Below are positions 44,101 through 52,665 of a stretch of DNA of 64,000 bases, piece after piece. A program made the translations under genes and the position numbers. The stretch is from assembly GCA_044238845.1 (NCBI GenBank), contig JBIICN010000006.1:51400-115399 (forward strand), given 5' to 3'. How positions within the stretch are numbered: position 1 is the stretch's first letter; each line of letters starts with the position of its first letter. This DNA comes from UBA4416 sp044238845 (GTDB taxonomy: Bacteria > Bacteroidota > Bacteroidia > B-17B0 > Aurantibacillaceae). The notes beneath the pieces were generated by a model, which was given only the letters and a program-made list of their open reading frames with translations, was not told the origin of the DNA and made no database searches.

Positions 44101-45468
44101 ATGCGAGTTCATTTGATTGCAATTGGAGGAAGTGCTATGCACAATATGGCATTGGCTTTACATGAAAAAGGGTTTCATGTAACTGGAAGTGACGACGAAA
44201 TTAATGAACCATCCAAAACTCGATTAAAAAATGCAGGACTTTTACCGTCTGAAATTGGTTGGTTTCCCGAAAAAATAACTACTGATATTGATGCGGTTAT
44301 TTTAGGAATGCACGCTAGAGAGGATAATCCTGAATTAATTAGAGCAAATGAACTTGGTTTAAAAGTATATTCATATCCGGAATATATATATGAAGCCACA
44401 AAAGATAAAACTCGCGTGGTTATTGGTGGTAGTCATGGTAAAACAACTATAACAGCCATGATTTTACATGTATTACATTACAACAAAATAGATGCCGATT
44501 ATTTAGTTGGCGCACAATTGGAAGGGTTTAACACCATGGTTAAATTAACCAAAGAAGCTCCTATTGCAATTATTGAAGGTGACGAGTATTTAGCCTCGCC
44601 AATTGATAGACGACCTAAATTTCATTTATATAAACCAAATATTGCTATTTTAAGTGGCATCGCTTGGGATCATATCAATGTGTTTCCAACTTTTGAAAAT
44701 TACGTGAACCAGTTTGAAAAATTTGTTGATTTAATTGAACCTAACGGAAGCCTGATTTATTGCAATGAAGATAAAGAATTGCAAAAAGTAGCTGAAAATT
44801 CAGGTTTATCAAACAATATTTCCAAAATTCCCTACTCTATTCCTAAGCACCGAATAGAAAATGGGACGACCATTCTTGAAGATAACAAAAAAGACATTCC
44901 ATTGCTGATTTTTGGTAATCATAATTTAATGAACCTTAACGGTGCGCATTTAGTTTGTAATAAGTTAGGTTTAACTGATTCTCAATTTTATCAGGCCATT
45001 CAATCCTTTAAAGGTGCCGCTAAACGTTTAGAGTTAGTTTCTAAAACAGATAACTTTGCTTTTTATAAAGATTTTGCTCATTCTCCATCTAAACTAAAAG
45101 CAACTACTCAAGCAACGAAGCAGCAATTTACCAATCGTAAAATTTTGGCTTGTATGGAGTTACATACATTTAGTAGCTTAAACGAAACCTTTTTAGCAGA
45201 ATACAATGGAGCGATGAACGATGCTGATGAAGCCATCGTTTATTTTAATCCTCACACCATTGCTCATAAAAAGCTAAAACCTATAACAGAGGAACAAGTA
45301 TTAAAATACTTTAACCGTAAAGATTTAAAAGTTTTTATAGATAGTAACACATTAGTAACCTATCTTAAATCAAAATCCTTAAAAAACCATGTACTTTTGA
45401 TGATGAGTTCAGGTAATTTTGATGGAATTGATTTTAAACAACTATCTACCGAACTTAATCTTAGCTAA
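44101..45468 (+). CDS. mpl: Mur ligase of the Mpl type (UDP-MurNAc:tripeptide ligase)
   Basis: 455 residues with the three Mur ligase domains: N-terminal Rossmann (MRVHLIAIGGSAMHNMA, where MurC has GIGGxGM), the central ATPase with P-loop GSHGKTT near residue 111 and IIEGDEYLAS, and the C-terminal domain (KDFAHSPSKLKATTQA). The GGSAMHN start and DFAHSP separate Mpl from MurC. Mpl reattaches recycled L-Ala-D-Glu-DAP tripeptide to UDP-MurNAc. It ends two bases before the first glycosyltransferase gene. Confidence 0.9.
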   Translation: MRVHLIAIGGSAMHNMALALHEKGFHVTGSDDEINEPSKTRLKNAGLLPSEIGWFPEKITTDIDAVILGMHAREDNPELIRANELGLKVYSYPEYIYEATKDKTRVVIGGSHGKTTITAMILHVLHYNKIDADYLVGAQLEGFNTMVKLTKEAPIAIIEGDEYLASPIDRRPKFHLYKPNIAILSGIAWDHINVFPTFENYVNQFEKFVDLIEPNGSLIYCNEDKELQKVAENSGLSNNISKIPYSIPKHRIENGTTILEDNKKDIPLLIFGNHNLMNLNGAHLVCNKLGLTDSQFYQAIQSFKGAAKRLELVSKTDNFAFYKDFAHSPSKLKATTQATKQQFTNRKILACMELHTFSSLNETFLAEYNGAMNDADEAIVYFNPHTIAHKKLKPITEEQVLKYFNRKDLKVFIDSNTLVTYLKSKSLKNHVLLMMSSGNFDGIDFKQLSTELNLS

Positions 45469-45470
45469 CT

Positions 45471-46652
45471 GTGCCTAAAGTACTTCGTATAATTAATCGT
45501 TTTAACATTGGTGGTATCACCTATAATGTAAGTTTTTTATCAAAATACTTAGAGCCTGATTATGAAACACTTTTAGTTGGCGGACCAGAGGAAGAAGGTG
45601 AAGATAGTTCTCTATTTATCCCAGAAGGATTAGGATTGAAGCCTAAAGTTCTGAATCAATTTCAAAGAGAAATTAATTTAAAGTCTGATTATGCAGCTTA
45701 TAAAGAAATCAAAAAAATAATTCGCGATTTTAAACCAGATATAGTACATACACATGCTTCAAAAGCTGGAGCAATTGGCCGTTTAGCAGCTATTGATTGT
45801 AATGTTCCAGTTATTGTTCATACCTTTCATGGCCATGTATTTCACTCCTATTTTGGTAAACTGAAGACTGGATTTTATAAAACCATTGAACGCTATTTAG
45901 CAAAACACTCAACAGCAATTGTAGCTATCAGTAATAAGCAAAAACAAGAGTTGTCTGAGCAATTTGAAATAGCTCCAAAAGATAAAATTCATGTAGTTCC
46001 ATTAGGGTTTGATTTGACTAAATTCACACAAAACAAAGAAAAAAATCGAAAAGAATTCAGGGGAAAATACCATTTAAAAGAAGGTCAATTAGCTATTGGA
46101 ATTATAGGAAGATTAGCTCCTATAAAAAATCACAGTTTATTTATTGAAGCGATTGCATATCTAAAACATAACGGAATTACCAATTTTAAAGCCTTCATTA
46201 TTGGCGATGGAGACACTAGAGATACAATTTATGAAGCATGTAAACTTAATAATGTAACCTGGTCTAATAATCCAACTGATGAGGTTGATGTGATTTTTAC
46301 ATCTTGGATAACAAATGTTGAATGGGCTTTACATGGATTAGATATTGTTACATTAACTTCATTAAATGAAGGGACTCCTGTAAGTATTATTGAAGCTCAA
46401 GCAGCTGGAAAATATGTGGTTGCAACAAATGTTGGAGGAATTGAAGATGTATTACATCCAGAATGTGGTTTATTGTCTGAAATAACCGATAAAACAGGAT
46501 TTTTCAATAATTTACTCCAAACCTGTCAAAATACCTCTACTCTTTCTGCTTCTGCAAAAAAAGGAGAAGAATGGGCACTTTCAAAATACAGTTACACAAG
46601 GTTAATTGACGACATGAGTGAATTATATGCTGAATTATTAAAAAGAGCATGA
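45471..46652 (+). CDS. Glycosyltransferase family 4
   Basis: 393 residues, GT-B fold. The N-terminal acceptor domain begins VLRIINRFNIGGITYNVSFL, with HTHASKAGAIGRLAA; the donor domain has IGRLAPIKNHSLFIEA and the EGTPVSIIEAQAAGKYVVATNVGG motif including the retaining-type E-x7-E region. It adds a sugar in surface polysaccharide synthesis; donor and acceptor are unknown. The start is a GTG. It stands before the promoter of the export genes. Confidence 0.85.
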   Translation: MPKVLRIINRFNIGGITYNVSFLSKYLEPDYETLLVGGPEEEGEDSSLFIPEGLGLKPKVLNQFQREINLKSDYAAYKEIKKIIRDFKPDIVHTHASKAGAIGRLAAIDCNVPVIVHTFHGHVFHSYFGKLKTGFYKTIERYLAKHSTAIVAISNKQKQELSEQFEIAPKDKIHVVPLGFDLTKFTQNKEKNRKEFRGKYHLKEGQLAIGIIGRLAPIKNHSLFIEAIAYLKHNGITNFKAFIIGDGDTRDTIYEACKLNNVTWSNNPTDEVDVIFTSWITNVEWALHGLDIVTLTSLNEGTPVSIIEAQAAGKYVVATNVGGIEDVLHPECGLLSEITDKTGFFNNLLQTCQNTSTLSASAKKGEEWALSKYSYTRLIDDMSELYAELLKRA

Positions 46653-46654
46653 TT

Positions 46655-46684
46655 TTTGATATTAAGGGATAAATTCTAACTTTG
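46655..46684 (+). promoter_or_regulatory. Promoter of the polysaccharide export operon
   Basis: TTTG at 46655-46658, 18-base spacer, TAACTTTG at 46677-46684. The ATG at 46702 follows after 17 bases. It begins just after the stop codon of the upstream glycosyltransferase gene. Confidence 0.8.
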
Positions 46685-46701
46685 TGAGATAAAATATAAC
46701 T

Positions 46702-47457
46702 ATGCGTTTTTTTAAATATTTCCTTTTATTATCTCTAGCCTTTTGGTTTTCATCTTGTAAAGTTTTTCGTTCAAACTTAATGTTAAAAACGCCAAAGGAT
46801 TACACATATGATAAAATAGCTGATTCGTTATCTAAACAAGATTACAAAATCGAATCAAACGATATTATAAATGTTCGAATTTTCTCAAATGATGGTTTTA
46901 AAATTGTCGATTTAGCAACATCAAACCAAGTTCAAAGAATTATTGAAATAGATTATGTTGTTAATATGGACGGAACATGCAAGCTCCCTCTAATTGGTAG
47001 AGTAAAATTAGCAGGATTAAGTGTTAGAGAAGCCACTGAATACCTCGAACAAATTTATGCAGATTATTATGTGAAACCTTTTGTTTTTATGACCGTGATC
47101 AATAAACGTGTTATTGTGTTTCCCGGAAACGGAGGAATTGCTAAAGTTTTAAATTTAACTAACAATAATACAACAGTAATTGAAGCCTTAGCATTAACTG
47201 GTGGTATTGCAGAAGACGGAAAAGCATATAAAGTTAAACTTATACGTAATCAAGGAGATAAACCAAAAGTGTACTTAATGGATTTATCAAAAATTGAGGG
47301 AATAGCTGTTGGTAATACAGTTGTATTAGCTCATGATATTATTTATGTTGAACCCAGATATCGTTTTACTAGAACCTTATTAACAGAAATAACACCAATT
47401 ATCTCTTTAATTAGTTCAACGTTTTTACTATATACCTTAGTTATAAGTGTAAAATGA
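46702..47457 (+). CDS. Wza-like polysaccharide export lipoprotein
   Basis: 251 residues. The lipobox FSSC gives lipidated Cys19 at the outer membrane. A Poly_export domain (YKIESNDIINVRIF, VNMDGTCKLPLIGRVKLAGLSVREA) is followed by an SLBB-type domain (VFPGNGGIAKVLNLT) and a C-terminal hydrophobic helix (ISLISSTFLLYTLVIS). Wza-type proteins form the outer-membrane channel for capsule or exopolysaccharide. It overlaps the wzc-like gene by four bases. Confidence 0.9.
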   Translation: MRFFKYFLLLSLAFWFSSCKVFRSNLMLKTPKDYTYDKIADSLSKQDYKIESNDIINVRIFSNDGFKIVDLATSNQVQRIIEIDYVVNMDGTCKLPLIGRVKLAGLSVREATEYLEQIYADYYVKPFVFMTVINKRVIVFPGNGGIAKVLNLTNNNTTVIEALALTGGIAEDGKAYKVKLIRNQGDKPKVYLMDLSKIEGIAVGNTVVLAHDIIYVEPRYRFTRTLLTEITPIISLISSTFLLYTLVISVK

Positions 47458-49889
47458 TACAACCACAAGGAGAAAACTCAGTAGACAAATACAGAGATCG
47501 AGTTTCTAAATTTAGTAGTGAATTAGATTTAGGTCTTGTTATTTATATAGTAAAAAAAAGTTTATGGTTTGTTTTAGTTTTTTTTATTATTAGCATAGGA
47601 ATTGCAACTATCTATTTGAGATATAGTCAACCAGAATATCAATCTTCTACTATTATTCAAATTAACGAAAACAATCAAGCTTCTCAAGTTTTAAAAATGA
47701 GTACGTTTGAAGGCTCTGACAATAAAATTGCCGAAGCCATGGAGCAAATCCGCTCAAAAAATTTCTTAAAAAGAGTTGTAGAAAAATCAGATATACAAAT
47801 AAGTTATTTTAATGAAGGTACCTTCAAAAACAACGAGCTGTATTTATCTTCTCCCTATTTAGTTAAATTTAATGTAAAGAATGATAATATTTATGGATCT
47901 AAAATCTATATACGATTTAATACGTTATCATCTGGTTTTTTATCATTTTCAGCGGAAGGAAAAAATTTCAATATTCCTTTCATAACCTATAGTGTTGTTA
48001 ACTCTCCTTATTTTGAATTAAGCATCTCTCCTAATAAAAAATTGAATGAGGAAGCCGTTAAATCTCAATTACTAGAAAGTAATAAGTCTTATTTTATAAT
48101 TAACAATACCGACAACGTAACTGCAAATCTGCAATCAAAAATAGATATTAAACTAATAAATGAAGCAGCAAGAACCATTCAAATTAAAGTCACAGATATT
48201 AATCCCCAAAAATCTAAAGATGTCGTTAATTTAATCTCAGAAGAATATTTAAAATTTGATGTTGAACGAAAAAGTGAAAGTTCAAAAAGTATTCTTTCTT
48301 TTATCGACAACAAACTAGAAGAAGTTTACAGCGATTTAAAATCCTCTGAAAATAATTTACAAGATTTCAGAAAAGAACATAACTATACGATTAAAGAAAC
48401 TACTATTGATCCTAATACAGTTAGATTGTCAAGAATTGAAGATGATATGCTTAAAGTTGAAATTGACGAGAAAATTTTAGCAGAACTTCAACAAAATATT
48501 TTAAAAAATAAAAGTATAGATACTTATCAATTAATTTCAATGATTTCAGGTACAGAATATGAATCTGCTATCAAAGAATATACACAAAGTATACAAAAAT
48601 TATTACTAGAAAAAGAAGACTTATTGTATATGGTAACTCCAAATAGCGAGAATATCAAACAAATAAACTTCAATATCGAAACTCAAAAAAAATTATTAAT
48701 AGAAACTATTAATGCGGTAAGATTAAAATACAAGTCAAGATACACTAACTTAACTGAAAAATATTCTGAATACCAAAATAAAAATGTAAATAACCCTGAT
48801 GAAGATTTGGAACATTCTAGATTGATGCGATTATTTAGTATTAGTGAAAAATATTACACCATGTTATTAGAAAAGAAAACAGAATTTTCTATTTCCAAAG
48901 CTGGCTTTGTGTCTCAAAATGTTATTTTAGAAGAAGCCGTAAATGATGGATTTTGGGTTTCACCCAATAAAAAGGGAGCTATTATTATTTCTATTTTATT
49001 AGCCTTATTACTTTCTCTTCTTCTTGTTTTTACAAGATATTTCCTTCATGATAAAATCACATCAATCAATGATGTGGTAAATAATATCGACGCTTCTATT
49101 TCTGTACTAGGTATTGTTCCAAATTACGAAAGCGATGTTCCTGTTTCTCAATTAGTAGTAGATAAAAATCCTAAATCTCAAATTGCAGAAGCTTTTAGAA
49201 GTATTCGATCTAATTTAAATTTCATAAATAACTCTGAAGGATCAAAAATAATAGCAGTGACTTCATCCATTTCTGGGGAAGGAAAAACTTTTGTGTGTTT
49301 AAATATTGCCGGTATTTTAGCATACACAGGTAAAAAAATAATTCTTTTAGATTTAGATATGAGGAAACCTAAAATCCATAAAGGATTTGGTGTTTCAAAT
49401 GAAGTCGGCATGAGTACCATTCTAACAAATATGACTCCTGTAAAAGATTGTATTAATCATAGTCATTTTCCTAATTTGGATTACATAACAGCGGGACCTA
49501 TACCTCCTAACCCTTCAGAATTAATTATCAGTAACAGATTAAACACATTAATAGACGAATTAAAATTATCGTACGATTATATAGTATTTGATAATCCTCC
49601 AATTGGACTTGTTACAGATGGTATCACAACTATACAAAAAGCAGACTTCCCAATTTACGTATTTAGGGCTGATTATTCGAAAAAAGCATTTGTTCAAATA
49701 TTAGATAAATTAATTAACGAAGGCAGTATTAAAAATTTATCAATGATTTTAAATGGAGTGGATGTTAATCGTTCCAACTATGGATATAAATATGGCTACG
49801 GTTACGGCTATGGTTACGGCTATGGCAATGGTTATTATTCAGATGATAAAGTTGAAAAAAAGAAAAATTTTTCTAAGTTATGGAAGTAA
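47454..49889 (+). CDS. Wzc-like polysaccharide copolymerase with tyrosine autokinase domain
   Basis: 811 residues. The Wzz domain has membrane helices near residues 35 and 510, a periplasmic coiled coil between them (about 255-470), and a cytoplasmic BY-kinase domain with Walker A SGEGKT near 605 and Walker A' LLDLDMRKPK. The C-terminal tail (about 776-795) is a run of alternating Gly and Tyr (YGYGYG), the cluster that becomes autophosphorylated in this family. Cycling of that phosphorylation controls chain length and export through the Wza-like channel. It overlaps rfbC by 10 bases. Confidence 0.92.
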   Translation: MIQPQGENSVDKYRDRVSKFSSELDLGLVIYIVKKSLWFVLVFFIISIGIATIYLRYSQPEYQSSTIIQINENNQASQVLKMSTFEGSDNKIAEAMEQIRSKNFLKRVVEKSDIQISYFNEGTFKNNELYLSSPYLVKFNVKNDNIYGSKIYIRFNTLSSGFLSFSAEGKNFNIPFITYSVVNSPYFELSISPNKKLNEEAVKSQLLESNKSYFIINNTDNVTANLQSKIDIKLINEAARTIQIKVTDINPQKSKDVVNLISEEYLKFDVERKSESSKSILSFIDNKLEEVYSDLKSSENNLQDFRKEHNYTIKETTIDPNTVRLSRIEDDMLKVEIDEKILAELQQNILKNKSIDTYQLISMISGTEYESAIKEYTQSIQKLLLEKEDLLYMVTPNSENIKQINFNIETQKKLLIETINAVRLKYKSRYTNLTEKYSEYQNKNVNNPDEDLEHSRLMRLFSISEKYYTMLLEKKTEFSISKAGFVSQNVILEEAVNDGFWVSPNKKGAIIISILLALLLSLLLVFTRYFLHDKITSINDVVNNIDASISVLGIVPNYESDVPVSQLVVDKNPKSQIAEAFRSIRSNLNFINNSEGSKIIAVTSSISGEGKTFVCLNIAGILAYTGKKIILLDLDMRKPKIHKGFGVSNEVGMSTILTNMTPVKDCINHSHFPNLDYITAGPIPPNPSELIISNRLNTLIDELKLSYDYIVFDNPPIGLVTDGITTIQKADFPIYVFRADYSKKAFVQILDKLINEGSIKNLSMILNGVDVNRSNYGYKYGYGYGYGYGYGNGYYSDDKVEKKKNFSKLWK

Positions 49890-50422
49890 TTGAAACAAAA
49901 ATAAAAGGTTTATTAGTAATAAATCCTAAAGTATTTGCTGATGCCAGAGGGTATTTTTTTGAAAGTTACAATGAAACTATTTTTAAACAAAATGGCATAA
50001 ATGTAAATTTTGTTCAAGATAACCAATCATTATCTAACACTGGTGTTTTAAGAGGCCTACACTTTCAAGCACCACCTCACGATCAAGGTAAATTAGTGAG
50101 AGTAATAAATGGAGCTGTATTGGATATTGCTGTTGATATAAGAAAAAAATCTCCAACATATGGCCAACATGTGGCTATTGAATTAAATGAAGAAAACAAA
50201 ACGATGTTTTACATCCCTCCGGGATTTGCTCATGGCTTTTTAACTCTCAGAGATAACACTATTTTTTCTTATAAATGTACCAATGTTTATAATAAGGCTT
50301 CTGAAGGATGTGTTTTATGGAATGATGTTGAGTTAAATATAAATTGGAATATCCCAAATCCAATTTTATCCGAAAAAGATTTAGTAGGAACACCTTTTAA
50401 AGAATTTTCTAGCCCTTTTTAA
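49880..50422 (+). CDS. rfbC: dTDP-4-dehydrorhamnose 3,5-epimerase
   Basis: 180 residues, cupin fold, normal length. RGLHFQAPPHDQGKLVRV contains the catalytic His, and YIPPGFAHGFLTL is the second conserved block. It makes dTDP-4-keto-L-rhamnose, the precursor of dTDP-rhamnose, so the polysaccharide probably contains rhamnose or a related deoxysugar. rfbA, rfbB and rfbD are not in the window. It overlaps both neighbours. Confidence 0.93.
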   Translation: MEVIETKIKGLLVINPKVFADARGYFFESYNETIFKQNGINVNFVQDNQSLSNTGVLRGLHFQAPPHDQGKLVRVINGAVLDIAVDIRKKSPTYGQHVAIELNEENKTMFYIPPGFAHGFLTLRDNTIFSYKCTNVYNKASEGCVLWNDVELNINWNIPNPILSEKDLVGTPFKEFSSPF

Positions 50423-51510
50423 TGATTTTTTTTCAAAATAACATTTTACTATTTACCGTACTAACCATTGGTATTACATTTGTTATATCAATTACTTTAA
50501 ATTCAATTTTATTAAAATTTTCTCAAACACTGGGGGTAAGACAACAGCAATCAAATCAAAAACAAATTCGCTGGAATCCTTCTGTAAGACCTTCTATTGG
50601 AGGAATATCATTTTTTGTCGTTTTTCTAATCACATTTATTATTTTAAACTTCATCGATCATTTACTTCCACTTAATTATAGTAGTTTAAAAATTATTGGC
50701 ATATTCATTGTTTGCACAATTGCTTTTTTAATGGGATTAGCAGATGATGCTTATAACACAAGACCCTTGCTAAAATTTATTGCCCAGCTAGTTTGCGGTT
50801 TAATTCTCTACTTCACAGGAACAAAAATCAATATATTTTCTAACGAAGCATTTAATTTTGGATTAACTGTTTTTTGGGTAATTGGGTTTATGAATTCAAT
50901 AAATATGTTGGATAATATGGATGGCATTACAACCATCGTTTCTATAACCATTTTATTATTCTCCATTTTTTTAAACATAAATTTAAACTTGATTCTAAGT
51001 CCAGTACCAATTTTAAGCTTAGGTCTTCTAGGTGCCTTATTAGGTTTTTTAATTTATAACTGGCATCCAGCTAAAATGTTTATGGGAGACACCGGTAGTC
51101 AGTTTTTGGGTGCTTTTTTAGCAGTAGTTGGTATAGATTACTGTTGGAATTCTTTTTCATTAGTCAATAACGCTTGGTTTTCTGTCAATCCTGTTTTAAT
51201 GGGTTTTCTTTCTATTGCATTAGTATTTATATTACCTATTACTGATACGGTAACAGTTAGTATAAATAGAATTCGACGAGGTCAATCTCCATTTGTGGGA
51301 GGTAAAGATCATACCACTCATCACTTATATTTTAGAGGCATTACCGAAAAAAGAATTGCCATTTTATTTTGTGGAATCGGATTATTAGGGGTTTCTCTAG
51401 CATTAAATCAGATATTGAACTATCAAACTACTTGGTTAGTCGTTTCTATTATTTTTTGTGCCATCACTTTTGTATCTTTATATCTAAATACGATTATAAA
51501 AAGAAAGTGA
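50422..51510 (+). CDS. Polyprenyl-phosphate sugar-1-phosphate transferase (WecA/TagO-like)
   Basis: 362 residues, about 11 membrane helices. The conserved cytoplasmic loops are GLADDAYNTRP, NMLDNMDGI, FMGDTGSQFLGA and the terminal substrate loop GGKDHTTHHL. These bind Mg2+ and UDP-sugar. The enzyme moves a HexNAc-1-phosphate onto undecaprenyl phosphate and so primes the glycan made by this operon. TAATG joins it to rfbC, and GTGA joins it to the next gene. Confidence 0.9.
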   Translation: MIFFQNNILLFTVLTIGITFVISITLNSILLKFSQTLGVRQQQSNQKQIRWNPSVRPSIGGISFFVVFLITFIILNFIDHLLPLNYSSLKIIGIFIVCTIAFLMGLADDAYNTRPLLKFIAQLVCGLILYFTGTKINIFSNEAFNFGLTVFWVIGFMNSINMLDNMDGITTIVSITILLFSIFLNINLNLILSPVPILSLGLLGALLGFLIYNWHPAKMFMGDTGSQFLGAFLAVVGIDYCWNSFSLVNNAWFSVNPVLMGFLSIALVFILPITDTVTVSINRIRRGQSPFVGGKDHTTHHLYFRGITEKRIAILFCGIGLLGVSLALNQILNYQTTWLVVSIIFCAITFVSLYLNTIIKRK

Positions 51511-52577
51511 CCATATCTGTTTGGATATTAAAAATTTTTCGCGAACCAAGTCCTCTTTATAAAAAAACCTATGTGAGTTTGGCGTCGTGGGCATTGATTA
51601 GTTTCTTAATCAAGTTCATTTCTTTTACCCCACTCCAAACAAATTTAGATTATTCCAATTCAAACTTCAAAGTTCTTGGTTTAAATATTCCTTCCAATCT
51701 TCAATTTGCAGGTGAACGTGTTCCTCAAAATGATTACGAAATAAAAGAAAGCTTAGAGAAAGAATTCTTTGCCAATAAATCATGGAAAAACTCCTCATTA
51801 GCCTTATTTCATAAAGCTCAAAAATGGTTCCCTTTAATTGAACCTATATTAAAACAAGAAGGTGTTCCTGATGATTTCAAATATGTTGCCATTATCGAAA
51901 GTCATTTATCCAATGTAGTTTCTCCAATGGGAGCAGCTGGATTTTGGCAATTGATGCCCGTAACAGCTCAACATTACGGATTAACCGTCAATAATGAAAT
52001 TGATGAACGATTAGATGTAGAAAAAGCGACTCATGTAGCCTGTAAACATTTTAAAGACGCACACGACTATTTTAAAAATTGGACTTTAGCAGCAGCAGCT
52101 TACAATGTTGGAATTGGGGGTATTCAAAACGCACTAAAAAAACAAAACACAAATAATTATTACGATTTACTATTAAATAAAGAAACCGGTAGTTTCATTT
52201 ATCGGATTTTAGCCTACAAAACATTATTGTCAAACCCAAAACACTTTGGAGTGAAACATAAAGTCAAAAATACTGGTGCTTTTCCTGCTTTTAAAATTGT
52301 GAAAGTAGATTCGTCTATTCTCAATTTAAAAGCATTTGCTAAACATATTAATACCAATGAGATTGTATTAAAAACATTTAATCCATGGTTAGTTGGAGAA
52401 CAATTAAACAATCCTGATAAAAAAACATATCAATTTAAAATACCAAAAAACAAAAACATCGATTTAAGTGTTTACTTTAATGATGTGTTTCCGCAAGATG
52501 TTATTTTAGATACAACTTTAAAAACAACGATTTCTGTAGATACACTAAAACTAATTAATGACACGATAAAAAAATAG
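51507..52577 (+). CDS. Membrane-anchored lytic transglycosylase (MltD-like SLT domain)
   Basis: 356 residues from a GTG at 51507 that overlaps the previous stop as GTGA; a frame open from 51369 would run antiparallel to sense in the WecA-like gene and is rejected. An N-terminal membrane segment (VSLASWALISFLIKFISF) is followed by an SLT domain (about 115-260): catalytic Glu in AIIESHLSN, then SPMGAAGFWQLMPVTA and AAAYNVGIGG. The C-terminal part resembles the LysM-linked region of MltD. In an export operon it probably opens gaps in the wall for the channel. Confidence 0.85.
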   Translation: MTISVWILKIFREPSPLYKKTYVSLASWALISFLIKFISFTPLQTNLDYSNSNFKVLGLNIPSNLQFAGERVPQNDYEIKESLEKEFFANKSWKNSSLALFHKAQKWFPLIEPILKQEGVPDDFKYVAIIESHLSNVVSPMGAAGFWQLMPVTAQHYGLTVNNEIDERLDVEKATHVACKHFKDAHDYFKNWTLAAAAYNVGIGGIQNALKKQNTNNYYDLLLNKETGSFIYRILAYKTLLSNPKHFGVKHKVKNTGAFPAFKIVKVDSSILNLKAFAKHINTNEIVLKTFNPWLVGEQLNNPDKKTYQFKIPKNKNIDLSVYFNDVFPQDVILDTTLKTTISVDTLKLINDTIKK

Positions 52578-52665
52578 ACCAAAGAGACGCAAGACCAAAG
52601 AGACTAAAGACAACAAAACAGTCCTGTTTCAAAAAAGTCTTGATTCCCTAAAGTCCCTTAAAAAT

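Noticed and set aside
49790..49850. Gly-Tyr coding microrepeat in the Wzc-like gene as a separate mobile repeat
   Set aside because: It is the usual tyrosine-rich tail of this kinase family, not an inserted element.
51369..51506. Longer start for the lytic transglycosylase
   Set aside because: It lies in another frame of the conserved WecA-like gene; the GTG at 51507 with GTGA overlap is better.
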